From BNXB01 sp031556375 (GTDB taxonomy: Bacteria > Bacteroidota > Bacteroidia > Bacteroidales > Azobacteroidaceae), in the NCBI GenBank assembly GCA_031556375.1, contig JAVBTA010000048.1, positions 1 to 32,658 on the forward strand: DNA of 32,658 bases, read 5' to 3'. The notes beneath the pieces are model-generated. The model made no database searches. It was not told the DNA's origin and saw only the letters and a program-made list of their open reading frames with translations. Position numbers and translations under genes: made by a program. Positions within the stretch are counted from its first letter, which is position 1. The number at the start of each line of letters is the position of its first letter. Below, piece by piece: positions 15,199 through 23,791 of this stretch.

Positions 15199-18100
15199 TT
15201 AAAAACTAACATTGACACCAAATCCAAAGGAGCGTAGAGAAGGGAATGCAGAATATTCTACATATGCAGCTTTGTGGTCGGCAGCAGTACTCATTCCCAA
15301 TACAGATTCCGAATCGATGTTAGGAATAGACTTGTATAAATAAAGTAAGTTCCGACCATAGACAGAAAAGCTCAATTTCTGGAGTTTCAGTTTTTCTGAA
15401 ATATGTTTAGGTACGGTGTATGCAAAAGAGACTTCCCTCAGTTTGACATAATTGTTTTCAAAAATGTAATCCGGTTGTAAGTCTCCATTCAGGTCGTGAA
15501 TAAAAGTTTGCCAGTATTCGTATGCGGAAACAATCTGATCATTAGGCACATATCCACCGCCTGCCACCTCTTTCATTCCCGGAAGTATGATTCCATCATG
15601 ATAAACTAATTCTCCGGTAGGGGCGGAGCCTCCGTTTAATGGTACCTTAACGTCGTTTTCTCCCAGATAGTAAGTAATACCGCCATGAGCTTCATCCCGG
15701 CCCTGGAGGGTTTCTTTTGTTTGTCCGCGTCCGACAAGGTAATAATTAGACATTGAAACAATAGAACTTCCATAGCTGTAATCAAAGCCGACACTTGCCC
15801 GGAAATTCTTATAGTAAAAATCGGTAGAAAATCCTCCCAGAAAATCAGGATTTACGTTTGCCGTTTTTTGAAATCCTTTTTGATAGTCTAATGAGTATAA
15901 GCCATTTGAGTTGACAATCCGTTGTCCATCGGCCGTCTTTTTGTAATCGTAAGTCAACAAATCTCCACTTTCCTGGCCTTCGGTTGCAACGACTTGCCAG
16001 CCATTGTCGCTCGCTATTACCTGTCTGGTAATGCCTTCATATAGTTTTTCGACTTTTGTTTTATAATTGGAGACAGTGAAAGTGGCATCCCATCGTAACT
16101 TGTCATCGTCAGTATTCAAAATAGTGCCTTTAATAAATAAGTCCCACCCCCAGTTTTTAACATCTCCCGCATTCATTTTGATAGTGGCGTAACCTGTTGT
16201 TGTAGATAACGGAACAGACATGATCTGGTCGTATACATGGCCTGTATAGTAGGAAAAGTCTATTTCCAAACGATTTCCGGGAAAAAATTTCAGATTGGTG
16301 CCAAGTTCGAACTCCCGTTTCCGTTCCGGTTTTAATGTTCCGGAAAAGAGTGACGAGGGAGGCGTTACGACCTGTGCCCCGTTTGTATTAGCAATTGTGG
16401 AAACATCATAAGAATTGATAGCAAAATATCTTACGCTACCCGGTGATCCTGCATCGGCCCATCCCAGGCGTAGTTTCCCATATTCCAGTGATGGAATTTT
16501 GAAATCTTCTGTGAACCCCCAGGTGAAAGAAGCTCCCGGATAAAAATAAGAATTATTTTCCGGAGGGAGCAGGGAAGACCAGTCGTTACGGGCATTCAAC
16601 TCAAGCCAGTATTTCTCTTTCCAGGAAATTGTCGCAGATCCGATGATGCTATATTTTATATCCGATCCACGGGAGTTACCCAATACTTTTGATCGTTCGG
16701 CTGAACTTGGCCACCCCGGAGCGTTATTCAATGAGTACCAATCCGGGTACGACAGGTCTCCAAAAGTTGAAGTATAAATGTTATAATCGCTGGTACTCTT
16801 GTATTCTCCACCTCCCAGTGCGGTGACCCTTAACTTATCGTTCATAAAAGATTTGTCAAAATTCAAAAATCCGTTAAATATTTGGGCCTGTGCTTGTTGT
16901 GTTTCGAATTTATACATTCCTCCTGTTGTTTTTGGTTTGACAGCGGTAACCTGATCCTCTCTCGTAAAATCGATTTGAGTATAGTCCAACCCAGCAGAAG
17001 TAGTTAAAAAGACAGCCGGGTGAAATTTGAATGTCGCTTTTATCGACGAAATCAGGTGGAGTTTTTTGTCTAAGTTGCTATTCTGATTCTGTTGCCAAAG
17101 TATGTTGGCTATATTCGTTTGAAATGCAGGCAGGTTGTATTCTTCCAGATTACGTCTGCTATACCCGTCATCGTCCAGATACATCCGGGCCATTGTATCG
17201 TAGTCATAGTCGCGATTAGTACCGCCACTGACCAATCCGCCTATGTTCGGTTGCCTGTTGTGGGTGGAAATATTCATTAAGTTTGCAATGACTTCGAAAC
17301 TTGCAAATTTTGAGGCGTCCATCTTACCGGAGAAGCTGAAAGCATCTTTCTTTTGCCAGTTATTTTCCATTACGCCATTATAGTTATAGTCTGTATAGGC
17401 CAGGCGCATATTGCCTTTTTCATTCCCTCCGGCGATGGCAACCTGAAGATTACTGGTACTTCCCGGGCTAAAAATATCCATATAATTGTCTTTATATGCC
17501 TGGTATTTTCGTTTACTACCATCCCAATAGGTAATTTCCCTGTTGTCGAATTTTGTTCCGAAGTTATATCCGCTGTTTATCAGGATATTATCGTCATTCG
17601 GATCATTCAGATTTCCGAGTAGGCTATATTCATTTGTTCCGGAACCATATTCGTTTTGAAAATCAATGAAACTTACAGGTTGTTCGTAAGATGCCTGGTA
17701 TGAAATAGTAACTCCCAGTCCCCTGGTTCCGACTCCTTTTTTTGTTGTGATCAAGACAACTCCGTTAGCTCCTTCACTACCGTAAAGGACAGAAGCTTTA
17801 GCTCCTTTCAGGATTTCCATGGATTCGATATCTTCGGCATTTAAGTCGTTAATACCGGTTCCATAGTCAAATGAGTTCATCGGGTCATACCCGCGGGTTG
17901 CCATGCTGGATGCATTATCACGAATGGGCACCCCGTCCACAACAAATAATGGTCTTGTGCTTGAGTTCGGGTCCAGCCGGTTTGCTCCACGAATCTTGAT
18001 GTTGACAGAACCTGTCGGCCCTGCCGCACCCTGCTGGATTCCGACACCTGCCGCTTTGCCATATAAAGACGTAAAAGGGTTGACGGTAGCTCCGGATTTC

Positions 18101-18495
18101 ACAATGTCTTCTCCTTTCAACGTGCTGATCGCATAACCTAATGATTTTAATTCGCGACGTTGTCCCAAAGCTGTAACGACTACTTCTCCAAGCAGTTCGG
18201 TGGAGGTGGACATTTGAATATCCAGTGTTGTTTGATTTTCTACGGCGACTTCTTTCATCGTGTATCCCAGGTAAGTAACGACCAAAACTGCATTTGAATT
18301 TTGTGTTAGTACGATCTGATAGACACCATCTGCATTGGTAACAGCAACATTGGATGTACCTTTTTCTGTTACAGTAGCTCCGATCAGGGTTTCCCCTGTT
18401 TCCAAATCGGTCACTTTTCCTGTAACTTTTGTTTGAGCATTTAACCATAGCGGACTCAAACAGCAGAATAATGAGACTAGGAATAAATTCTTCAT
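15199..18495 (-). CDS. SusC/RagA-family TonB-dependent outer-membrane transporter
   Basis: The 1098-residue protein begins with a signal peptide cleaved near NAQ-TKV (residue 21). A carboxypeptidase-regulatory-like domain follows (about 22-105; GKVTDLETGETLIGATV, then LVVTYLGY), then a TonB-box-like GEVVVTALG (about 103-111), the plug domain (about 120-250; RGANRLDPNSSTRPLFVVDG and ILKGAKASVLYGSEGANGVV) and the 22-strand barrel, which ends in FGFGVNVSF with a terminal Phe as usual. There is no STN signalling domain, so no ECF-sigma coupling is expected. It imports a substrate that needs TonB energy, together with the SusD partner encoded downstream. The start at 18495 has a signal peptide directly after it. 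Length is normal for the family. Confidence 0.95.
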   Translation of the reverse strand: MKNLFLVSLFCCLSPLWLNAQTKVTGKVTDLETGETLIGATVTEKGTSNVAVTNADGVYQIVLTQNSNAVLVVTYLGYTMKEVAVENQTTLDIQMSTSTELLGEVVVTALGQRRELKSLGYAISTLKGEDIVKSGATVNPFTSLYGKAAGVGIQQGAAGPTGSVNIKIRGANRLDPNSSTRPLFVVDGVPIRDNASSMATRGYDPMNSFDYGTGINDLNAEDIESMEILKGAKASVLYGSEGANGVVLITTKKGVGTRGLGVTISYQASYEQPVSFIDFQNEYGSGTNEYSLLGNLNDPNDDNILINSGYNFGTKFDNREITYWDGSKRKYQAYKDNYMDIFSPGSTSNLQVAIAGGNEKGNMRLAYTDYNYNGVMENNWQKKDAFSFSGKMDASKFASFEVIANLMNISTHNRQPNIGGLVSGGTNRDYDYDTMARMYLDDDGYSRRNLEEYNLPAFQTNIANILWQQNQNSNLDKKLHLISSIKATFKFHPAVFLTTSAGLDYTQIDFTREDQVTAVKPKTTGGMYKFETQQAQAQIFNGFLNFDKSFMNDKLRVTALGGGEYKSTSDYNIYTSTFGDLSYPDWYSLNNAPGWPSSAERSKVLGNSRGSDIKYSIIGSATISWKEKYWLELNARNDWSSLLPPENNSYFYPGASFTWGFTEDFKIPSLEYGKLRLGWADAGSPGSVRYFAINSYDVSTIANTNGAQVVTPPSSLFSGTLKPERKREFELGTNLKFFPGNRLEIDFSYYTGHVYDQIMSVPLSTTTGYATIKMNAGDVKNWGWDLFIKGTILNTDDDKLRWDATFTVSNYKTKVEKLYEGITRQVIASDNGWQVVATEGQESGDLLTYDYKKTADGQRIVNSNGLYSLDYQKGFQKTANVNPDFLGGFSTDFYYKNFRASVGFDYSYGSSIVSMSNYYLVGRGQTKETLQGRDEAHGGITYYLGENDVKVPLNGGSAPTGELVYHDGIILPGMKEVAGGGYVPNDQIVSAYEYWQTFIHDLNGDLQPDYIFENNYVKLREVSFAYTVPKHISEKLKLQKLSFSVYGRNLLYLYKSIPNIDSESVLGMSTAADHKAAYVEYSAFPSLRSFGFGVNVSF

Positions 18496-18567
18496 AAATT
18501 AAAATTTAACATTAAACATTAACTGAGACTATATCACTAACTTGTTGTAACAGTATTATGGATTTCA

Positions 18568-18600
18568 ACAAGGTAGAGTTTATTATGTTGAAGTGTCAAA
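18568..18600 (-). promoter_or_regulatory. Possible promoter of the SusCD operon
   Basis: On the minus strand TTTG (plus CAAA 18597-18600), a 21-base spacer and TACCTTGT (plus 18568-18575) resemble the Bacteroidota pattern, but the -7 element has two mismatches. The leader would be about 70 bases. The rest of the gap to 18708 is AT-rich and shows no other clear signal. Confidence 0.35.
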
Positions 18601-18708
18601 ATTTTTCTTTGAATTTAAACCATTGAAAATGAATTGTTTGTGATTTCGGTTGTTGTTATTTCATATTTTATTGTTGTTTTTTAAACATAAATTGACTGTA
18701 TTAGAGAG

Positions 18709-18743
18709 GGCCTGTTTCTAATAAAATACAATAGAAACAGGCC
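18709..18743 (-). terminator. Hairpin after the acyl-CoA synthetase gene
   Basis: GGCCTGTTTCTA at 18709-18720 pairs over all 12 bases with TAGAAACAGGCC at 18732-18743, with an 11-base loop, starting 28 bases after the stop of the synthetase. There is no strong U-run, as in many Bacteroidota terminators. It also separates the synthetase from the SusCD operon that follows on the same strand. Confidence 0.65.
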
Positions 18744-18771
18744 TGAATATGTTAAATTTTTTATCTTAAAA

Positions 18772-20448
18772 CTAAGATGTTATGGATTTGTCGTTGATGT
18801 AAAGGAATCTTTTAATACTTTTCTTTGGCGTTTTTTCGAATTCCTGAGGGTACAATCGAATTTCTGAAATTTGTTCATATGAAGCTACTATATTATTAAG
18901 GGAATCCTTGTTCTCTTTCATGATCGATGGCAGATGATCTACCGATATGCCTATACTATCTACAGCTTCATAATCAGGATAAACTAGGGCGATCAACTTT
19001 CCATTGCGTTCTATCACTAAACTTTCCATCACGAAAGGCAGGTTATTTAGTTTAGCCTCTATTTCTTCAGGATAGATGTTTTGCCCGTTAGCACCAAGGA
19101 TCATACTTTTCGAACGTCCCCGGATGAATATGTAATTATCGGAATCCAGGGTACCCAAATCTCCGGTTTTAAGCCAACCATCCTCTGTGAACGCATCGTT
19201 GGTCGCTTCTTCGTTTTTATAATATCCGATCATTACATTTTCACCCCGTACTTGTATTTCCCCTGCAATATTTAGTGGATCCGGCGAATCGATCCGGGCT
19301 TCCATCCCATTCAGAACTTTTCCGCATGAATGAGGCTTGTAGTTGGGATATAAAGAAAAACTGATCAGGGGAGCACATTCGGTCATTCCGTATCCTACTG
19401 AAAATGGGAATTTTATTTTGTGTAAAAATTCTTCTACCTCATGATTTAACGGAGCCCCGCCAATGATAACCTGATAAAAGCGTCCTCCCATTGCATCTAC
19501 GAGTTTCTTTCGTATCTGAGCATAAATCTGACTATCCAACAGAGGTACGTTCAAAGCCCAACGCATCGATCTTTTTCCAAGAATAGGAAGTATCATTTTT
19601 TTGTAAATCTTTTCCAGAATCAAAGGAACGGCAATGATCAATGCCGGTTTGATTTCTTCAAAAGCTTTCATTAATATTTTGGGAGAAGGCGTTTTTCCTA
19701 GTAAAGTAATATCACAACCTATCGAGAGTGCATATAAAAATTCGAAAGCACAACCGTAAGTATGGGCCAGAGGGAGAAATGATAGCATTTTATCCCCTGG
19801 TTGTAGATTAATGACGTTTTTAGCAAACATTACGTTGCTGGCCAGATTGTTACAGGTGATCATTACTCCTTTGCTGAATCCGGTGGTTCCGGATGTATAG
19901 TTTAAAACTATTATTTTGTCATTAGAAAGGTCAGCGTAGCTAACAGACTCTTTCCCATAACCTTTTGGATATTTTTTTACAAAATTACCCTCGAGATTGG
20001 CAAGAATAGAATTGAATTGTTCACCATCCCGTTGATGAAGTAATTTGAAGTTTGTCAGAGAAAATACTCCACGCAATTCATTCATTTTTTCTTCCTCCAG
20101 GGTATCCCAGATAATATCGGAGGTGAAGAACAATACGGATTCCGAGTGGTTTACAATATGGTGTACATCATTAGGATTGAAATCCTGAAGAATGGGAACA
20201 ATAATCGCTCCATAAGTGACGGTAGCCAGATAGGCGATACACCAGCGGGATGTGTTTTTTCCGATCAAAGCGACTTTGTCTCCCCGGCGTATATGACATT
20301 CTTCGAAAAGCAGGTGTAATTTTGAGATTTCTTTAGCTAATTCGCCATAGGTAAATTGACTGGATTCACCGTAATCGCTGAGAGCTTTCAGATCCCAGTT
20401 TTCTTTGAAACTCTCTTCATATAATTTGATAAAGTTCTCTTTAATCAT
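18772..20448 (-). CDS. Long-chain acyl-CoA synthetase (AMP-forming)
   Basis: The 558-residue protein belongs to the ANL adenylate-forming family and should activate fatty acids to acyl-CoA with ATP. The phosphate-binding loop is NYTSGTTGFSKG at about residues 183-194. SVGYGMTECAPLISF is the core A5 motif, WLKTGDLG the A7 motif and YIFIRGRSKSMI the A8 hinge region. The C-terminal lysine motif (KTPKKSIKRFLY) is present. There is no signal peptide; the enzyme is probably cytoplasmic and membrane-associated. It could serve lipid uptake, or acyl groups for the divergently encoded lipid A acyltransferase region, but that link is only suggestive. It is a single-gene unit with a terminator hairpin. 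Confidence 0.9.
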   Translation of the reverse strand: MIKENFIKLYEESFKENWDLKALSDYGESSQFTYGELAKEISKLHLLFEECHIRRGDKVALIGKNTSRWCIAYLATVTYGAIIVPILQDFNPNDVHHIVNHSESVLFFTSDIIWDTLEEEKMNELRGVFSLTNFKLLHQRDGEQFNSILANLEGNFVKKYPKGYGKESVSYADLSNDKIIVLNYTSGTTGFSKGVMITCNNLASNVMFAKNVINLQPGDKMLSFLPLAHTYGCAFEFLYALSIGCDITLLGKTPSPKILMKAFEEIKPALIIAVPLILEKIYKKMILPILGKRSMRWALNVPLLDSQIYAQIRKKLVDAMGGRFYQVIIGGAPLNHEVEEFLHKIKFPFSVGYGMTECAPLISFSLYPNYKPHSCGKVLNGMEARIDSPDPLNIAGEIQVRGENVMIGYYKNEEATNDAFTEDGWLKTGDLGTLDSDNYIFIRGRSKSMILGANGQNIYPEEIEAKLNNLPFVMESLVIERNGKLIALVYPDYEAVDSIGISVDHLPSIMKENKDSLNNIVASYEQISEIRLYPQEFEKTPKKSIKRFLYINDKSITS

Positions 20449-20486
20449 GATTGTGTGTGTTAAGTTCTATTAAAATGAATCTGATA

Positions 20487-20502
20487 CAAAAGTACAAATA
20501 TA
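20487..20502 (-). promoter_or_regulatory. Two adjacent -7 elements for the acyl-CoA synthetase gene
   Basis: On the minus strand TATATTTG (plus 20495-20502) and TACTTTTG (plus 20487-20494) each match TAnnTTTG and are directly adjacent. They predict two start sites 8 bases apart and a leader of 30-40 bases. Confidence 0.5.
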
Positions 20503-20514
20503 ATGATAATGTTG

Positions 20515-20522
20515 TAACTTTG
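20515..20522 (+). promoter_or_regulatory. -7 element for mtaB
   Basis: TAACTTTG matches TAnnTTTG exactly, 19 bases upstream of the mtaB ATG. It lies 12 bases from the divergent synthetase -7 element, so the promoters face each other in about 40 bases of DNA. No clear -33 element is seen. Confidence 0.6.
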
Positions 20523-20541
20523 CCGGGGAAAAAGCGTAACA

Positions 20542-21855
20542 ATGATAGACTCAAGCATATTTGAAAATAAAAAAGCTGCGTATTTTACTTTGGGTTGTAA
20601 GCTGAATTTTGCGGAAACATCAACAATAGGTAAAAAATTAGCAGAGCAGGGGATAAGGAAAGTGATGCCTGGCGAACGAGCTGATATTTGTATCATAAAT
20701 ACTTGTTCGGTAACGGAATTGGCTGATAAAAAATGCCGTCAGGCTATTCGTCGTATCAGTAATCAACATCCAGGAGCTTTTGTGGTTGTAACCGGGTGTT
20801 ATGCTCAGTTGAAACCTGAAGATGTAGCTGATATCAAAGGAGTCGACTTGGTACTGGGTGCCGATCAGAAAATGGATGTGCTGAAGTATCTCGAAGAGGC
20901 ACAATTGAATAAAAATAATCATTCAACGGTTGTAACCCCGATTAAAGATGCCCGAAAGTTTAGTCCTTCATGTTCGAGTGATGACCGGACAAGGCATTTT
21001 CTTAAGGTTCAGGATGGTTGCGATTATTATTGTACTTATTGCACGATTCCTTTTGCCCGGGGGCGTAGTCGTAACGGGACTATCAGGGAACTGGTTGAAA
21101 TGGCCGAGGCTGCAGGGCATGATGGAGGTAAAGAGATTGTTTTGACAGGAGTTAATATCGGAGATTTCGGTAAGACGACCAATGAAAGTTTCTTTGATCT
21201 GGTAAAAGCATTGGATCAGGTGGAAACGATCGAACGATTTCGTATTTCCTCAATAGAGCCGAATTTATTGACGGATGAAATACTTGAATTTGTTTCTCAA
21301 TCCAAGAAATTTGCTCCGCATTTTCATATTCCGTTACAGTCGGGATCGGATGAAGTTCTCAGATTAATGCATAGGAAATACGATACAGCTCTTTTTGCAT
21401 CTAAGATACATAAGATCAAAGAATTGATGCCGGATGCTTTTATCGGGGTCGATGTAATTGTGGGAGTCAGGGGTGAAACAGATGAGTATTTTTCTAAAGC
21501 AAAAGAGTTTATTGCAGGGATGGATATCTCTCAGTTACATGTGTTTACCTATTCTGAAAGATCCGGAACACAGGCGTTAAAAATAGACTATGTTGTGGAT
21601 CCTCGTGTAAAACAGGAGCGGAGTAAACAGTTGTTGGATATTTCGAATGAAAAACTATTGAATTTTTATCGCTCACAACAAGGTAAGGCGAAACAAGTCT
21701 TATTTGAACATACCCCCAGAGGGAAAATGATGCATGGTTTTACTGAAAATTATGTAAAAGTGGAATTAAATTACGATGAAACTTTGATAAATCGATTGAT
21801 TCCGGTAACTTTGGGAGATTTTAATGCTGATCAATCAGCGTTGAAACCGTTTTAA
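20542..21855 (+). CDS. mtaB: tRNA t6A37 methylthiotransferase MtaB
   Basis: This 437-residue radical-SAM enzyme converts t6A37 to ms2t6A37 in tRNAs that read ANN codons. The N-terminal UPF0004 domain supplies cluster cysteines C19 (TLGCKLN), C55 (INTCSVTE) and C86 (VTGCYAQL). The radical SAM motif is C160-C164-C167 in DGCDYYCTYCTIPFARGRSR. The GSDEVLRLMHRKY motif and a C-terminal TRAM-like domain (about 370-437) complete the family layout. TLGCKLNFAET separates MtaB from MiaB and RimO, which have other sequences at that position. The ATG at 20542 is the first good start. The acyltransferase gene starts 8 bases after the stop. Confidence 0.92.
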   Translation: MIDSSIFENKKAAYFTLGCKLNFAETSTIGKKLAEQGIRKVMPGERADICIINTCSVTELADKKCRQAIRRISNQHPGAFVVVTGCYAQLKPEDVADIKGVDLVLGADQKMDVLKYLEEAQLNKNNHSTVVTPIKDARKFSPSCSSDDRTRHFLKVQDGCDYYCTYCTIPFARGRSRNGTIRELVEMAEAAGHDGGKEIVLTGVNIGDFGKTTNESFFDLVKALDQVETIERFRISSIEPNLLTDEILEFVSQSKKFAPHFHIPLQSGSDEVLRLMHRKYDTALFASKIHKIKELMPDAFIGVDVIVGVRGETDEYFSKAKEFIAGMDISQLHVFTYSERSGTQALKIDYVVDPRVKQERSKQLLDISNEKLLNFYRSQQGKAKQVLFEHTPRGKMMHGFTENYVKVELNYDETLINRLIPVTLGDFNADQSALKPF

Positions 21856-21900
21856 TTGAGAATTTGAAAAATCGACGTAGTCAATTGAGAATTGAGAATT
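21854..21900 (+). repeat. AATTGAG short repeats at the mtaB-acyltransferase junction
   Basis: AATTGAG occurs at 21854-21860 (followed by AATTT), and twice in tandem at 21883-21889 and 21890-21896 (followed by AATTT). The tandem part is within the predicted N-terminal codons of the acyltransferase; its 7-base unit is not a multiple of three, so slippage would change the frame. Confidence 0.6.
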
Positions 21901-22778
21901 TAATATACGGGATTATTTATTTTTTGACATGGATTCATGCAATATGGCCTTTGAGGGTGTTGTATGTTTTTTCCGATATTTTATTTTTTCCATTATATTA
22001 TGTAGTAAGGTACCGTCGGAAAATAACCCGGAAAAATCTTTCCAATTCATTCCCGGATAAAGATAAAAAAGAGATTGTAAAGCTGGAGAAGCAGTTTTAT
22101 CATCATTTTTGCGATTATTTTTTTGAAACCATCAAATTGTTGCATATTTCCGATGAAGAAATGAGAGGACGGTTTATTTTCAAAAATCTGGAGATTGCAG
22201 AAGATAAAATGAAATCCGGAAATTCATGTATTATGATGCTGGGGCATTATGGCAACTGGGAATGGGTTACTTCAATTACTCTTTGGTCTAAAGATCCGGA
22301 GATTATTTTTTCTCAAATATACCGTCCTTTGAAAAATAAGGCTTTTGACAGGTTTTTTATAGATCTTCGTAAACGTTTTCATTCTGCAGGTTTTGCAAAA
22401 AATGACACATTGCGCGAAATTATTAAGCTGAGGCGGGCAGGCAAAAAAACAATGATCGGATTTATTTCGGATCAGAAACCGTCGCCGAGTAATATACATT
22501 ATTGGACTCATTTTTTGAATCAGGATACAGCAATATTAACAGGAGCGGAACGAATTGCAAAACAAACCGGATTTATAGTAGGTTATTTAGATGTGAAGAG
22601 AATAAAAAGAGGTTATTATGAGGTCGATGTAAAAATGATCACAGAAGACCCTGCTTCTACTGATGAATTTGAGATTACGGAGCGTTATGCCCGGTTGATG
22701 GAAGAAACAATTCTTCGTGATCCGTCGCGTTGGTTGTGGACTCATGACCGTTGGAAATATAAAAGGGAAACGATATGA
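21864..22778 (+). CDS. LpxL/HtrB-family lysophospholipid or lipid A acyltransferase, non-ATG start
   Basis: This inner-membrane acyltransferase of about 304 residues has one N-terminal hydrophobic helix (about residues 13-30) and then the LPLAT domain. The catalytic H-x4-E motif is HYGNWE at residues 128-133. Further conserved stretches are RPLKNKAFDRFF, IGFISDQKP and the end motif DPSRWLWTHDRWK. The protein probably adds a secondary acyl chain to lipid A. No in-frame ATG lies ahead of the first helix. TTG at 21864-21866 and TTG at 21885-21887 are the possible starts; I use the first, 8 bases after the mtaB stop. A 7-bp tandem repeat lies in this region. The gene overlaps the glycosyltransferase by ATGA, so translation is coupled. 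Confidence 0.85.
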   Translation: MKNRRSQLRIENLIYGIIYFLTWIHAIWPLRVLYVFSDILFFPLYYVVRYRRKITRKNLSNSFPDKDKKEIVKLEKQFYHHFCDYFFETIKLLHISDEEMRGRFIFKNLEIAEDKMKSGNSCIMMLGHYGNWEWVTSITLWSKDPEIIFSQIYRPLKNKAFDRFFIDLRKRFHSAGFAKNDTLREIIKLRRAGKKTMIGFISDQKPSPSNIHYWTHFLNQDTAILTGAERIAKQTGFIVGYLDVKRIKRGYYEVDVKMITEDPASTDEFEITERYARLMEETILRDPSRWLWTHDRWKYKRETI

Positions 22779-23791
22779 AAACAGCTGTGGTTATATTGAA
22801 CTGGAACGGAAAGTCCCTGATGCAGCAGTTTTTACCGGCTTTAATCGAATATACTCCTCCGGGAGAAGCTGAAATTGTTGTTGCTGACAATGGATCTGCA
22901 GATGATTCCATTGCTTTTTTAAAAGAAAATTATCCTGCCATTAAAATTATTTCCCTTGAAAAAAACTTTGGCTTTGCCGAAGGGTATAATCGGGCTTTGG
23001 CTCAGTTAGACTATCAGTATGCGGTTTTGTTGAATTCAGATGTGGAAGTTACTTCAGGATGGCTTACCACTGCGATAGATTATATGGAGCGGAATCCGGA
23101 AGTTGTAGCTTTGCAGCCAAAGATATTGTCATATAAAGATAAAACGTCATTTGAATATGCCGGAGCTTGTGGTGGTTATATGGACATGTATGGTTATCCG
23201 TATTGCAGGGGAAGAGTATTGAATGTGGTAGAGAAAGACCGTCATCAATACGATACGGTTGCGGATGTGCTTTGGGCTACAGGAGCCTGTTTGTTTGTAA
23301 ACCTGGAAATTTATAAACAATCCGGAGGTTTGGATGCTTATTTTTTTGCGCATCAGGAGGAAATAGATTTTTGCTGGCGTCTGGTAAGCCGTGGAATGAA
23401 GATTGTTTGTTTACCGTCGTCGGTAGTTTATCATGTCGGAGGTGCCACTCTGGCAATGGAAAGCCCTCATAAAACTTTCCTGAATTTCAGGAATAACCTG
23501 TTGATGATTTATAAGAATATTCCTGAGAAGTACTTAAAAAAAGTACTTTTTGTGCGTTTTTTTCTGGACTATCTTGCTGCATTACAATTCCTTCTGAAAG
23601 GGTATCCGGCAAATGCAAATGCTGTTTTGAAAGCCCGGAGGGATTTTAAGAATCAGAAAAAGAATTATGCTCCTGTCCGGAAAGAAAATATGTCTTTAGG
23701 TTCCCCGGAATTGCCGGCTGCGATGAGTAGGAAAAGCCTGATCATTGCTTTTTATTTGAAGAGAAAGAAAATATTTAATGATTTAATATGA
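22775..23791 (+). CDS. Family 2 glycosyltransferase
   Basis: The 338-residue protein has the GT-A fold: opening VVILNWNGK (residues 5-13), VVADNGSAD (35-43), NFGFAEGYNRAL (64-75), and the metal-binding D-x-D-like LNSDVEV (86-92). A later FFAHQEEIDFCWRL segment contains the acidic base residues of the rhamnosyltransferase-like subgroup. A hydrophobic and basic C-terminal region could hold it at the inner membrane. It probably adds a sugar to lipid-linked envelope glycan. It overlaps both neighbours by ATGA (22775-22778 and 23788-23791), so the acyltransferase, this gene and the CNNM gene are translated as a coupled unit. Confidence 0.92.
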   Translation: MKTAVVILNWNGKSLMQQFLPALIEYTPPGEAEIVVADNGSADDSIAFLKENYPAIKIISLEKNFGFAEGYNRALAQLDYQYAVLLNSDVEVTSGWLTTAIDYMERNPEVVALQPKILSYKDKTSFEYAGACGGYMDMYGYPYCRGRVLNVVEKDRHQYDTVADVLWATGACLFVNLEIYKQSGGLDAYFFAHQEEIDFCWRLVSRGMKIVCLPSSVVYHVGGATLAMESPHKTFLNFRNNLLMIYKNIPEKYLKKVLFVRFFLDYLAALQFLLKGYPANANAVLKARRDFKNQKKNYAPVRKENMSLGSPELPAAMSRKSLIIAFYLKRKKIFNDLI

